Positions 1 to 11,830 are shown, counted from the first letter of the stretch. The stretch is DNA of 64,000 nt from Charina bottae (GCA_023362775.1 JALMGJ010000008.1:19256001-19320000), one strand, 5' to 3'. The notes: generated by a model not told the origin, from the sequence alone. Translations and numbers: made by a program.

Positions 1-219
1 TCTGGTGTGTCGCCACACAACCCGGAAGCGCTGATCATCATCAGCATTTCCGGGTTTTCCCGCGGCAACACACCGACGGCGACGCGCAAAAACCCAAAAG
101 CAGCAGCAGCGCTTCTGGGTTTTTGCGCACTGCCGCAATGGCGGCACTTCCAGGTTTTCATGAGGCGACACACCAACGGCGGTTGGTGTGTCGCCACGGG
201 AAAACTTTGGAAAGCCCTG
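1..219 (+). mobile_element. GC-rich hAT-like MITE, 5' end outside window
   Basis: The block ends with TTTGGAAAGCCCTG, the same terminus as the copies at 7136-7470 and 34860-35104, and carries the family's TGTGTCGCCACAC motifs. The left end lies outside the window, so the target duplication cannot be checked. The interior differs from the other copies: it contains a long imperfect palindrome built around CGGGTTTT and GGGTTTTTGCGC. The 90-codon reading frame over it starts with GTG and looks accidental. Confidence 0.6.
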
Positions 220-3039
220 CCCTATCCTGTCACCCCAGATCAAAATGTTCTAAGCATTCTAAAGACTAATGTAATTTAGAGATGACCAGCAGATGTCATC
301 TGTGAGATCAAAAAAGGGAATAACTGCCTCCTGCTTGGCAGAAAATATTGGCCTCTTATAATCCTGTTTGTGGGAATGTATGTTAACACTGACAGATTCC
401 TGTGTAGAAAAGTTTGGTTATACAGTATGGATTCAGAACAAATGGAAGATGTAGATATTTAGGTGGTTTTATCTGCCAGCATCAAATGTTTCTTTCGTTT
501 AATCTTTTTTAATGATATCAAATGTCATATCTGCATCTTTCTAACGTCAGCTCTGAGTTGTAGTCTTCAGTATAAGATCCAAGCATATTTTATATGTGTC
601 CATGTTATCACTATAGCAACTATTCTGATTTTGTGCTGTTTACAAAACTAATCAGCATTTTCCTCCCTTTCATCTTGATTGCGGCAAACTCTGTCATCGA
701 CATCAGATCATAGTCTGCTATTTTTGCTTTTTGAACCATACGACATACAAGACTCATTTAGAGCAAACAACACGTGTGCAACATCACACCTTGCTTTCTA
801 TGCCAGTCCCTTACAATGCAGTAAGTGTAACATTTACATAGGGCCAAAGCCAACTATTCAGTGTTATATAGATTGGTTTTTTGGTACATCTGGCAAGGAA
901 AAGATAACAGCCCCTTTTTCACTTGGCCATGTGGTCCTGCAGGCTCTTCCTGGACTGTGGGGATGAAGCAGCAGTGACTCGATAATGTCACTGCAAGCAA
1001 TCAAGCAGCAAGGCCTCATTGGCCAGCTTGGCGAGAGAAGAATGGGAAGCTGATGCGTTTAATAAGCAGGGGGCTGCTGGTTCCTTAGAAAGCAAGGGAA
1101 ACACAAACAGAACTGGAAATGAAGCAAGTTTGCCCCTGGGGATCTCTGGCAGTATCTATCATCTTTCCCCATCAGCTGCCTCTTTCTTCAGTATCTGAGG
1201 TACATGAGAAAAAAATAACATTTAGGTCTACAAACGAAGTTGACAGGTCCTGAAAGCTCCTTCCTACCTTTAAATTCAGTGGTATTACGACTGCATGCAA
1301 CTGCCAGGACAGCCTTGGGTTCATCCCAGAGCCTTTCCAAAACCTGTCACTGAATTGTAATGTTCAATACGACAGAAGAAAACATTTTGAAATATATAAT
1401 AGGACATGTTAACAGTATTTAATTAGAGCACAGTTCACTTTTTTTACTCACATACATTCCTTTTGGTGGGGGGGGGGGTGTTGTTCCTGAGACTACTACT
1501 TTGCAGTAGCCCATCCAGCCACTTGGAATGTGGTCTCCTGATTGAGTTTAGCTCTCAGCCCCTAAAAATGTTTCATGCCTGTTTTACCTATGCAGTCCAC
1601 TACTATAGGAAGGCATAGATATCATTTTCCTGTCATTTTTAAAGGCACACTTTCTTCCATATCTGTAAGGTATCCATCTTGTCTAAATCTACCTTAGGCA
1701 GACCTTCCATTATTTCTGTTTTTTGGGGGGGGGGGGTTCTGAACTATAGGACAGAAGATCCACCATCTCATTTATCGGGAATATGCATAATATTTTTCAA
1801 GTGCCACTGCTCAAGATGCATAACTCAATTGCATTCTTCACTGTGCCCACTGCAAAAGAGGATTCTTCCTCCCCAGGACAAATTTTAGCATGCCAGGAAG
1901 TAGAAAAAGAGGCAGCTATGACAATATAGGAATACAGGAATGGAAAACTGAAATTGCGTGTCGACAGCTGGGTTGTATTGAAAAGGGTCTGTCAGAGTGC
2001 CCCTGGTGCCTAGGGCTAACCCTGGCATGAGAGTGTTTAATTTTTTTCATCTATTTCAAGTAAATTCTAGACAAAACAGGCACAGTTTGCGGCTTTGAGA
2101 CAATGAATCATACCATTCTTTCTCTTTTTAGTATTCTGAATTTTCCTGTAACTTTGCTCTTCCCGGAGGCTGCTGAGAGTGCAAAGAGACAACTCATGTT
2201 TGAACGACAGAATATTGAAAAGGTCAGAGCTGTATAGCACAATGGTACCATTCACAGAACATGTTAGCTACTGAAATTCCATTGCTTCATTCTTATGACA
2301 AAGGCCAGAGAACACAACAGGAAGCAAACCAGCATAATTGCATGCTTTTAAAAGCAGCAAGAGAGACTGTGATTTGCATCATAAATCATGAAACAGAGAG
2401 TGCCATGCAGCAGTCAAATAATTTCAAGGGTACCTCCTTGAGCTATCACCACTCTTTCTGCACAATGGAGACTTAGCTTTAGCTGCAGAGGCTTCTCTAT
2501 TCATGTGAATTCCCAACATCTTCACTATAAAATGGTCCAATCTGCTTGTAGTATAGGATGGTAAAGTACAGAGGATGTTCTGATTTGAAGGACTGACAGA
2601 AGACAGTTGACTGTTTGAAGTCATCTTCTATTTTATGAGTTGAAAAATCTATAACTACCTCCCCCCACCCCCGATGTTGCAAAATTCCAGTTCTGGCAAA
2701 GGCAATGTACAGTCCATTTCCATAGGGTGTCCAGCTCTGATTCAGAGCATATTATAGTATATAATGACAGAAAGGGAGAAAATGAAGACTCTGAAGTGTC
2801 TACTAACACTTCAGTAATTAAACAGGAACATTAGTCAATTGGTTTTCCTTACTTTTAAATTTTAATTTTGCAACTAAATATATAAATTGACATATGCAAA
2901 TTGTATATAACTCCATATCCTCTATGTGCATGTGTGTGTGTCTGTCTGTATGCACTTGCACAAGCTTGTAGGTATGTTCTTTTTTAAAATCTGATTAAAA
3001 AATGTCTGATTCTCAGAGCATGTCTGATTTTTCAAAGAC
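220..3039. other. AT-rich DNA, no recognised feature
   Basis: I see only short chance reading frames, two poly-G runs near 1470 and 1724, and no repeat family I can name. No splice-supported coding exon was found. Confidence 0.5.
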
Positions 3040-3234
3040 TGCCTGGACAAATCTCTGCAGTTTTCTTGGTAAGATTTTTCAGAAGTGGTTTGCCATTGCC
3101 TCCTTCCTAGGGCTGAGAGAAAGTGACTGGCCCAAGGTCACCCAGCTGGCTTTGTGGCTAAGGCAGGTCTAGAATTCACAGTCTCCCAGTTTCTACATGG
3201 ATGCATTAACCACTACATCAAACTGCCTCTCTTG
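3040..3234 (-). mobile_element. Sauria-type tRNA-derived SINE, partial
   Basis: On the minus strand it reads as the family seen at 11141-11367: a tRNA-like head with the GTGGTTAAGGC-type promoter region, then the block containing GGGTGACCTTGGGCCAGTCAC, then GGCAATGGCAAACCACTTCTGA. The 3' end is cut short. Sauria SINEs are known to be mobilised by BovB LINEs, which also occur in this window. Confidence 0.65.
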
Positions 3235-3349
3235 TAGGTAGGTATGGTTACTCTAATATAGAATGTTTGTTAGTCAGTCAGATGACATCCAGTTGATTTC
3301 AACTCCTGGTGACTCCGTGGACAAATACCATCTTGCCCATCTTTTTTTT

Positions 3350-5300
3350 TTTTTTTGATTGATTGATTATGTGCCATCAAGTCAGTGTCGATCCTTAGTG
3401 ATCACATAGATTTTCTCCATGATGATCTGTCCCTAATCTGGTCTTTCAGGTCTTCTAATGGTGCACCCATCGCTACTATAACTGAGTTCATCCACCTTGT
3501 TGCTGATCGTCGTCTCCTTCTACTCTTTTCTTCCACCTTTCCCAGCATTACAGCCTTCTCCAGAGAGCTAGGTCTTCGCATAATGTGCGAAGCATAATTT
3601 GAGCCTGATCATTTGTGCTTCTAGTGAGAAATCTGGGTTGATTTATTTGATCCATTGGTTTGTTTTCCTGGCTGTCCACGGTATTCTCAGGAGTCTTCTC
3701 TAACACCAGAGTTCAAAAACATCAATACTCTTCATATCCTGCTTCTTCAAAGTCCAACTTTTGCTTCCATAGAGTGTCACAGGGAATACCATGGCTTTCA
3801 TTATTCTGTTCTTTGAGGGTATAGACGTATCACAGCATCTGTATATCTTTTCCAGGGCCTTCATGGCTGCTCTACCAAGTGCTAGTCTGCAGCATATTTC
3901 TTGAAACGTTAGGAACCACAACTTCCAGAACACGGCCACACAGCCCGGAAGACCCACAACAGCCATATTTCTTGACTGCTTGTTCCTTTACCTTTATCTT
4001 TTGTGTAACTCATATCCCTTCAAGGACATTCCAGGAATCTTTTGAATCCTATATATGTATCTTATCCATTGTCTTCTCTACTTCTACTTCCCTCAATCTT
4101 GTTAAGAGTGAACATTTTTCCGTAGACTACCTACTCACATCATATGCCCAAAGTATAACTGTCTCTGAACCCATTGTTTGAAGGGATCTACTGTACTGTG
4201 CCTTCTTTCCCATACTCTTTCACAGCTATTCATTCCAATGGAAGGACCATTGCTTTAAATATTTTCATCATTGTCATGAAATATTATTTGTCTGTCAGTA
4301 GATTTCTGCATGCTTTATCACTTCTCTACTTTCTAAGGACTCTCTATCAATGCTTAAGCCCAAGAAATTGAAATTATCTATCCCATTCAATACTTTTCCA
4401 TCAGCTATGAATTACCTTATCTAAGATAAAGTATTACCTTTATCTTCTTAATATTCAATTTTAACCTGGATTTTTCACTTTACATTTTTATTTCCATAAT
4501 TAACTCTTCTAAATCTTCTTTCCTTTCAGCTAATAAAGTGCTATTGTCTACATATCTCAAATTATTGTTTTGACTTGCAGTTTTGTTTCTAACTGTCTTC
4601 TCTTTCTAGCCTACCATCCCTATATTATATTCTACTTTCATTTTTCATTTTTTTCATTTATTTAAAAAGATTCAAAAGATTTATTTAAAAAGATTCCTGA
4701 ATTAGCTGTAAAATTTCCTGTGGTTTAATGTATTTAAAAGAAATGTTTTAAATAAGTTAACCAAACAAATACAAATATTAATTACATAAGATGTGGGGAC
4801 AACATACATCCTTGTCTCATTCTCTTCCCTACTCTTACTTACTCCGTTTCCTCCAAATTTAGTTCTTGTTCACTGTAAATATTCCTCGGAAAAATAATCT
4901 TGTATTCTGGCATTCCCATAAATCTTAATTCATTCCACATTTTATCATCACATATGCAGTCAAAGGCCTTGCTGTAGTTAGTGAAACAAAGGTAAACCTT
5001 CTTATATTCTCTTGTTTTTTTTCTGTTAGCCACTTTATATTAGCTACCTGATCTAGTGTCCTTCTGCTTTTTTAAAAAACTTGCTTGTTCATTCAGTATT
5101 TCTTTTTCTATGTATTCTTCCTTGTAAGATATTTGCACATTCTCTTGCACGTCCCTTCTCAGTTGTTTTTGTTTTGCACACAATCGTGTTCCATATTTGT
5201 TGGAATAGAAGCATTTTAACTGCCTGTTCTCCTGCAGCTTTAAACAGTTCATTGGAAATGTTAAGGTATCTTACTTACCAGCTAGCCTATTGCCAATACC
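3350..5300 (-). mobile_element. Old RTE-clade LINE fragment
   Basis: Minus-strand frames give decayed pieces of RTE reverse transcriptase. One reads KAMVFPVTLYGSKSW followed by an FELWC block, matching the KAMVFPVVTYGCESW and FELWCWRK blocks of the better BovB copy at 29650-31166. Another near 4839-5033 gives a YSKAFDC block, the RT region around motif A. Many stops and frame changes show it is long dead. The 59-bp Penelope-derived insertion at 3905-3963 lies within it. Confidence 0.65.
3905..3963 (+). mobile_element. Micro-insertion of a Penelope-type terminus
   Basis: A 59-bp segment beginning AACGTTAGGAACC and ending CCACAACAG is bracketed by direct copies of CATATTTCTTGA (3893-3904 and 3964-3975), which look like a 12-bp target duplication. 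The start coincides with the GAAACGTY sequence that forms the cleavage region of hammerhead ribozymes in Penelope-like elements. I infer a severely 5'-truncated Penelope-type tail. Confidence 0.5.
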
Positions 5301-5337
5301 CAATATTCACTGTGTAATAGAGTTGGGAGGGAGTTTG

Positions 5338-5568
5338 TTTTGTTTTGTGCCCTTGAGTCAGTATTGACTCCTGGCGACTGCCGGACTAGTCCCTGCAGTT
5401 TTCTTGGCAAGGTTTTTCAGAAGTGGTTTGCCATTGCCTCCTTCCAATGGCTGAGAGAGAGTGACTGGCCCAAGGTTGCCCAGCTGGCTTTGTGCCTAAG
5501 GCAGGACTAGAACTTTCAGTCTTCTGGTTTCTAGCCTGGTGCCTTAACCACTACACCAAACTAGCTCT
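5338..5568 (-). mobile_element. Sauria-type SINE
   Basis: A nearly full antisense copy of the 11141-11367 family. It includes the BovB-like tail (TTGAGTCAGTATTGACTCCTGGCGACTG on the plus strand is its complement) and the tRNA-like head at 5530-5568. It interrupts or abuts the RTE remnant to its left. Confidence 0.7.
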
Positions 5569-7127
5569 CCATAGCAGAGTTAGATCCAGAATATATTTTC
5601 TTGCTACAAGTTTGTCATTCTATAACATTGTTTGTAAAGGAGATATAGAATCTTTCTATCTTTCATTAACTTCATTTACCTTTTTATAAATTCCTCATTC
5701 AGCAATAAATACCTAATTTAGTTGTAAATTTTCCTGTGGTTTCTCTGATCTCTTTAAGAGGTAATATGTGACCACCTCCTACTTTTTGGGTATTGCACAC
5801 AATGCCCTTTAAAGCATTTGATAAGCTGACTTCATGCTAAAAGGCCTGAATTTATTTAAATCATATCTTTTTCCACTCTCCTATATAATACTTTTTATAC
5901 AGTAGCACAACTGTTGAAAACTATTCAGCGTTTTTATCACTTTTCCACAGAGTCATTAAGAAGGTAGATTCAGCCACAACAATCAATTTCCCCAAAGAGG
6001 AAGTTACATCAGCTATTCTCCACTAACTGAGGATAATGCTAAGAGAGCAAGAGAGAGAAAATGAATAGATAAAATGTAAAGAAAAAGAGCCTGTCTAGCA
6101 ACATCCAAGCAGACAGCCCAGATCATCTCTCTGCAATCATTCTTTTGGAAATGAAGCATGCATCTATGCTGAATGCATAGGTCTTAATCAAGGGAGATAT
6201 AAATAACTAGTTTAGTTTGGCTAATTGGATTGACTTTATTTTGAATTTTGTATCTATGACTGTTGCCTTTCCTTGTTTTTGCTATCTTTACCATTTCCCA
6301 ATAAATTCCCTTTCATTTTTAGAAACTTGGCCTCATTTGCTTAAAAAAGGAATTTTTAAAATTAAAATAATCACATTAAAATAATCTTCCCTAAGATTGC
6401 ATGGTTGCACATTTACCCTTATGTTTCAAAATTGGCACAGATTTCTTAAGTTCTATAATCCTGTGTTTTAAGCAGGATGATAGAAATGTTTTTCTTTCTA
6501 GATTTCATAGAGCTGGGCTAAAGGAGAAGTTTGAGTAAAAGGGCTAAGAACTCCCCACCCGGACAGTCTACAGTGTGTCAGGAGGTTCAGCTTTACTGGT
6601 GGAATCCTATTGTGGTCACCTGTTACTGAGGAAGCATGAGTACAAGGATTCTGCCAGTACCACCCCTCTATTTGTTTGGGGGACAGCAAAAAAAAATATC
6701 CAAGGATTATTATAACGCGTGGTGGCAGTGGCTAAGAGAAGAAAATGAAAAAAAGATGCTGGAAAGATTGAGAGCATAGGCATGCCAGTTAGATAGCTGC
6801 TCTGCTTAGGTCTTTGGCCTCAATTACAACAAATATTCAACTGATCAGCCCATGGGCCCCCTCCAATCTTCCCACAGCCTTCTTTTCAATACCTCACCAT
6901 ATTCATAGCCAATATCCTTGGCTTCGAGCATGGCACAAACTAAGGAAGGGAAAAGAAGGCTCCAGGAGGGCAGGTCAGGGTTGGACATGCAGCACTTGAA
7001 GGCAATGATATCAGTGGCATTAGAAACTAAGGGGGGATAAGAAAAAGAAAGCTCTGTAAAGATGGGCAGGCAGGCTGGTGAAGAGGCCATGTAAGGGAGG
7101 AGAGAGGGATGAGGCAAACTATCCTTG
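5569..7127. other. AT-rich DNA, no recognised gene
   Basis: The first 250 bp share phrases with the RTE remnant at 4690-4740 (for example TTTTCCTGTGGTTT) and may be more of the same element. The rest has only short chance frames. Confidence 0.4.
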
Positions 7128-7135
7128 TCCTACAC
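7128..7135. repeat. hAT target-site duplication, left
   Basis: TCCTACAC here is repeated exactly at 7471-7478, on the other side of the MITE. Eight-base duplications are the signature of hAT-superfamily transposition. Confidence 0.85.
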
Positions 7136-7470
7136 CAGAGCTTTCCAAACTGTGTGTCGCGACACAAAAGTGTGTCGCCACACACAGCGTGGTGTGTCGC
7201 CACACCACCCAGAAGCGGCGGCGCACGCGTGCACGGCGGCCGTGGCAGCGGCGCGGCTTCCGCGTTTTAGCGGAGGCTGCCGCCGCTGCCGCCACGGCCG
7301 TGCACGCGTGTGCCGCCACACACACCCCCGCGCCGCCACCGTGCACGCGTGCGCCGCCGCACGCCCCCCAGGCTGCCGCCGTGCACGTGCACCCCCCCGC
7401 GCCGCCGCCGTGCACCCCCCGCGCCGCTGCCGCTGGTGTGTCGCCAGTGCCGGCACTTTGGAAAGCCCTG
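7136..7470 (+). mobile_element. GC-rich hAT MITE with 8-bp TSD
   Basis: The 335-bp unit starts CAGAGCTTTCCAAACTG and ends CACTTTGGAAAGCCCTG, giving imperfect terminal inverted repeats, and is flanked by the 8-bp duplication TCCTACAC. Subterminal TGTGTCGCCACAC motifs recur at both ends. The centre is an extremely CpG-rich array of CGCCGCC/GTGCACGCG units. It has no transposase, so it must be moved in trans. Overlapping long frames on both strands are by-products of the GC-rich repeats. Confidence 0.85.
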
Positions 7471-8249
7471 TCCTACACATTCTATAAGACCTCACTGGAT
7501 TTTGTCTTGGCCAAAACCCAGAACAACTAAAATGCCCAAGGTTTTGATTTTGCCAAAACATAACCTACAAACAATGATTCTGCAGAATTTCTGAGATACC
7601 ACGTGTTTGTTTCAGGTGGGAAAAATACACATTTTCCATTTCATGGATACTAGACTAGTGGCTGCCATCATTTTTGTGACTAGGCAAGCTTTCTTCCTGC
7701 TCTGGCATCTGTTTTGTGAGAGCACTAAAGTTTGAAATATGTCGACCAATCCAAAATGTTGGGCTGTCACTTAGCAAGTAAAAATAATATAAGGAGAAAA
7801 AGGAGGGGGGAGAGAGACTAATTAAGTATTTCAATTCCCCAGTAAAAAGAAGTTGTATGAATGATGTGTAGGCTTTTGAAATAAATGTTTGGTGACAGTC
7901 TTCCTCACTATAATGAATTACACAACATTTCTATTTGCATTACAAAGTTTATGTGTCCATTTTTATCAATCTATATAAAATTAACTATGCATGTTATATA
8001 TTTTTCCTATTTAAAAAAACAGCAATAACAGAGACATCCTAGCAAGTAAAGGTAATTGGTAAATTCTCTAATAAACATATTATATAAATGGAGTTGTATA
8101 TTAGACCCTTAAACCTAAAAATAAATGCATTTGAAACTGGTTGTGGCGGGCATTATTGGGTCAGAATGAAATCACCTGCTTAAAGCTTTTGTTCATTCCA
8201 AGCTTGCAAGTGATCCTGCAGCTGCCTCTCTCGTACCTCGGCATTGTAG

Positions 8250-8380
8250 GAGGAGAGCTAGGTTAGTCTATGGTGGCAAAAAATCAGGAGTCCAGTAGCA
8301 GCTTTTCCAATTAAAAGGCATAAGCTTTCATGAGTTGCAGTTCACTCCACCAGATGCATAGAGTGGCTAGACTGATGTAG
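8250..8380 (-). mobile_element. Degenerate Penelope-type repeat with decayed hammerhead core
   Basis: On the minus strand the segment reads CTGGTGGAGTGAACTGCAACTCATGAAAGC. This fits the layout of a hammerhead core (CUGANGA, a self-complementary stem II around AGTGAACTGCAACTCA, then GAAA), with two substitutions in the first motif. It also has the GCATAAGCTTTCATGAG phrase (plus strand) of a repeat I recall as widespread in amniotes. Family assignment is from memory and by layout only. Confidence 0.4.
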
Positions 8381-8569
8381 GATTTAAACACATTGGGATG
8401 AGTTGGGGGGGAAAGAGGAGGGAAGACAGGGTGATGATGCAGATGGAGTTTGCATGTAATTACAAGCCCATTGCTCAAAAACTGTATTGTTCTTCTCAGT
8501 TATTTCGGCATCCAAATTATAACTCAGTTTGCTTCTATTAGCAATTCTATTATTCTATTTGCTTCTATT

Positions 8570-8894
8570 TAGGGGCGTGGTGGCTCAGTGGGTAAGACGC
8601 CAGGCTTGTCGATCAAAAGATTGCAAGTTTGGAGGTTCGAATCCCTAGCCCCGCGTGACGGAGTGAGCTCCCGCACTAGCTCCAGCTCTTGCCAACCTAG
8701 GAATTCGAAAGCATGCAAATGCAAGTAGATTAATAGGTACCACAGCGTTCCATGCATGTCATGCGGCCACATGACCATGGAAGCGTCTTCAGACAACGCT
8801 GGCTCTTCAGCTAACGAACGGAGATGAGCACCGGCCCTAGAGTCGGACACGACTGCACAAATGTGCAGGGGGAACCTTTACCTTTACCTTTACC
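8570..8894 (+). mobile_element. Full-length tRNA-derived SINE with RTE-like tail
   Basis: The head resembles a tRNA gene: box A-like TGGCTCAGTGGG and box B GGTTCGAATCC, the internal RNA polymerase III promoter. The 3' part carries GAGTCGGACACGACTG, similar to the BovB 3' end, and finishes in CCTTTACC repeats. An 11-bp duplication TTGCTTCTATT lies at 8559-8569 and 8895-8905. Truncated relatives are at 39570-39841 and 45138-45359. It is not a functional tRNA gene. Confidence 0.8.
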
Positions 8895-9204
8895 TTGCTT
8901 CTATTAGAATCCCAGATGCCTTGCACCAGTGGTTGTTATGGGCCTCTTCAGTTCCCTTTTTTGCTCTGCAGTATGTCTCCTAAATTAGTTGTCAATCTTG
9001 ATCCCCTTCAATATGTAATTTTCTATTTATTTACAGATTTTCAGTCCATCTTTGTTGTTGTTGTTGAGCTTTTCATTCATTTCATTCATTTCTTGTGTCC
9101 AACTGTTATTGGATAAGTCCATTCTTAATATATATATATTTCTAAAATATCCTTTTTAAAAAGCATTAAAAGTATGAATCAGCTGAGAGGAAGTCATTGC
9201 TGGC

Positions 9205-9560
9205 TTTCATGGAATCATGAAATGTAGGTCTTGGAAGTTAGTCCAGCTCCATGCCCAGAAATTCACCACCACAGAAGCCTTCCAGCCTCTGTTTAAACAC
9301 CTGCAGCAAAGGAGAGTCCACATCTCTCAAGGCAGTCTGTTCCATTGTTGAACAGCTCTTACCATTAGGAATTTTGCCTTGATGCCCAGCCAAAATCTAC
9401 TTCCTTGTAACTTAAGCCCATTGTTTCTTGACCTGATGTCTGGAACAATAATAAATAAACAAATAACTCTGAAAAATTCTGGCTTGTCTTCTATATGTCA
9501 TCCTTCCAATACAGGAATAGTTAACACTCTTCACTTAGCTAGTGAGTTTTATCACTACAG
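9205..9560 (-). mobile_element. CR1 LINE 3' fragment
   Basis: The plus strand begins GGAATCATGAAATGTAGGTC and continues with GTTCCATTGTTGAACAGCTCTTAC and CTTCCTTGTAACTTAAGCCCATTGTTTCTTG, matching the antisense of the amniote CR1 3' region. No intact coding sequence remains. Confidence 0.7.
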
Positions 9561-10089
9561 TGTTTATCAGAGTCAGTGGATATGCTTGATATGCTTTGCA
9601 GATGTTCTGCCAGCAAGCTGTGGACAGTTATAGTAGTGGAAAAGAATATCCAGGCTTTTTTGGAAATTTTATTTCTGACTAAAATGAAGCTGCTGTCAAG
9701 ACACTATTGCTGTAGCAGCAACAGCAGTAGGAGCAAAAGACAAGGCAACTATACTTGTATTTTTTAAACTTTGTATTAAATTATGAAATTTGTATTAAAT
9801 TATGTTCTAATAAAATTGTTTTTATTTTCCTTTTTTTAATAGCCAAAAAGCCATTTCAGTGCATCCGGAATATATGTTAATTCAATGCACGTATCTCCAA
9901 GTAGATGGGATGAAGGCAACAGTATGATGGGGATCTGAAACAAAATTTCTTTATTAAAATACCCTATAACAGTGATCACTGGGCTCTGAGAGCCCTGGCA
10001 ATAGACTGGCAAAGAATATAGAAGATAGAAAAGATGCATCAACAGTCATGAACAATTAATTACATTACACAGACAAGAAAATACCCCAA

Positions 10090-10930
10090 CTCTATGTCTA
10101 TGAAGGTTCTCAGTCATCCAGGTGGAATTGTCTGTAGCTTGAATCATGTCAACTGGATTTCTATTTTCTCAGTGGAAACGTTTCGCTCCTTATCCAAGGA
10201 GCTTCTTCAGTCTGAGCAAAGTTGGTAAGGGAATCCTAAATATGTTTCTAGGTAAATGTGTGACCTTACACCTGGGGTCATGGTTATATTGAGATGTATT
10301 TTAAGTCCTTTTATTATCTAAAGGAGGATCGTTAAGATCACCATGCTGCTGTTGAGCTTGTGAAATGGTCTTAATCTTCCTAGGCACAGAAGACAATGTG
10401 GGGAGAAAGATGGGAGAAAGATTGTGCCTGAGGCCCCCACCTCTATTCAAGGAAGGATTTTCCAAGTTGGCATAAATGGATTCCTTGACCCCTCTCTCAA
10501 ACCACCTATCTTCTCTGTCTAAAATGTGAACATTAATGTCCTCAAATGAGTGTCCTTTTTCCTTTAAATGAAGATAAACTGCTGACTCTGGTCCTGTGGT
10601 GTTACTTCTCCTGTGTTGGGCCATCCTCCTGTACATAGGTTGTTTGGTTTCTCCAATGTAGAGTTCAGAGCACTCCTCACTGCACTGGATTGCATAAACT
10701 ACATTGCTTTTCTTGTGTTTTGGAGTTTGATCTTTGGGGTGTACAAGCCTCTGTCTCAGTGTGTTGGTGGGTTTGAAATATACAGGTATGTGGTGTTTGC
10801 CAAATATCCGTTTTATCTTTTCAGACACACCAGCCATGTAAGGAATGACCAGGTTCTTCCGTTTACTCTGAGTCTCAGCCCTATCTGTCGCTGTTTTAGG
10901 TCTGGTAGATTTAGATTTGGTGAAGGCCCA
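10090..10930 (-). mobile_element. Penelope-like element, 3' part with GIY-YIG endonuclease
   Basis: The minus-strand frame 10301-11116 (271 residues) contains a GIY-YIG nuclease block: NVVYAIQC, then LYIGETKQPMYRRMAQHRR, then a conserved His/Glu region. This is the C-terminal endonuclease of Penelope-like retroelements. The reverse transcriptase is missing (5' truncation), and the first 70-odd residues of the frame look like unrelated flank. Downstream on the minus strand lies the terminal repeat with a hammerhead-like core (10165-10222). A related terminus recurs as a head-to-head pair at 15464-15606. Confidence 0.75.
10165..10222 (-). ncRNA. Hammerhead ribozyme-like motif in Penelope terminal repeat
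   Basis: On the minus strand the order is CTGAAGA, a 7-bp stem (GCTCCTT...AAGGAGC) with a four-base loop, then GAAA and CGTTT. That is the conserved hammerhead layout (CUGANGA, stem II, GAAA, NUH cleavage triplet). CTCAG upstream can pair with CTGAG downstream to make stem I. Helix III is very short, as reported for Penelope-associated hammerheads thought to act as dimers. Activity is not shown. Confidence 0.6.
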
Positions 10931-11140
10931 ATGAGAACAGCTCTGAAGGCCTGTGGATATCCAAATTGGGCCTTCAATTGGGCCTCTCAAAAGTATCAAA
11001 CATATGATTTCAAATTTACTAGCTGAGACAGCTTCTTGGAAGATAAATGAAAAATTCAGAACACAACCTAAATCTCCAATCCTATCTCTATTATTACTAT
11101 GTCCTAATGGCATCATATCTCATTTATTGCAATTTATAGA

Positions 11141-11367
11141 GTCAGTTTGATGTAGTGGTTAAGGCACCAGGCTGGAAACCAGGAGACTGTGAGTTCTAGT
11201 CGTGCCTTAGGCACAAAGCCAGCTGGGTGACCTTGGGCCAGTCACACTCTCTCAGCCCTAGGAAGAAGGCAAGGACAAACCACATCTGAAAAACCTTGCC
11301 AAGAAAACTTCAGGGACTAGTCCAGGCAGTCACCAGGGGTCAAAACTGAGTCAAAGGCACACACAAA
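11141..11367 (+). mobile_element. Sauria-type SINE, near full length
   Basis: Head TGTAGTGGTTAAGGCACCAGG, body GGGTGACCTTGGGCCAGTCAC, and tail GTCACCAGGGGTCAAAACTGAGTCAAAGGCAC followed by an A-rich run. It is the reference copy in this window for the partial copies elsewhere. Confidence 0.75.
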
Positions 11368-11639
11368 AAAAGTAACTAGATAGGACACCAAACTTATGTT
11401 CTGTATAAATGAAATGAGATTATGAATAGGAATTTCTGGTCTACCTTTAGCTCTGTAGTATAATTCTTCTAATATTTTCCTTATTTCTAATTATAGAAGC
11501 AAGGGGTGCTAAAACTGAACTAAAAAGGAAGAGGGAAATAAGGCACACTTGACATGTATTTTAACATATATTTAATCAAAGAGAGAGCCAACAGCTAATA
11601 ATTTGTAACTTAGAAGTTGAATAAACCATATCAAATATA

Positions 11640-11830
11640 ATTTGTTGTTGTTTATTCGTTCAGTCACTTCCGACTCTTCGTGACTTCATGGACCAGCCCA
11701 CGCCAGAGCTTCCTGTCGGCCGTCGCCATCCCCAGCTCCCCCACGGTCGAGTCCATCACCTCCAGAATATCATCCATCCATCTTGCCCTTGGTCGGCCCC
11801 TCTTCCCTTTGCCTTCCACCTTCCCTAGCA
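11640..11830 (-). mobile_element. BovB (RTE) LINE 3' end
   Basis: The plus strand reads TTGTTGTTGTTTATTCGTTCAGTCACTTCC and onward, the exact antisense of the BovB end seen at 17715-17999 and 30910-31166. About 190 bp remains. Confidence 0.8.

Noticed and set aside
7078..7594. Overlapping long frames on both strands, rich in Ala, Arg, Pro and His
   Set aside because: They are produced by the GC-rich core of a hAT MITE with clear ends and an 8-bp duplication. Frames are open on several strands at once.
8570..8650. Possible tRNA gene (box A and box B present)
   Set aside because: It is the head of a SINE with tail and target duplication; a cloverleaf is not maintained and truncated copies exist elsewhere.
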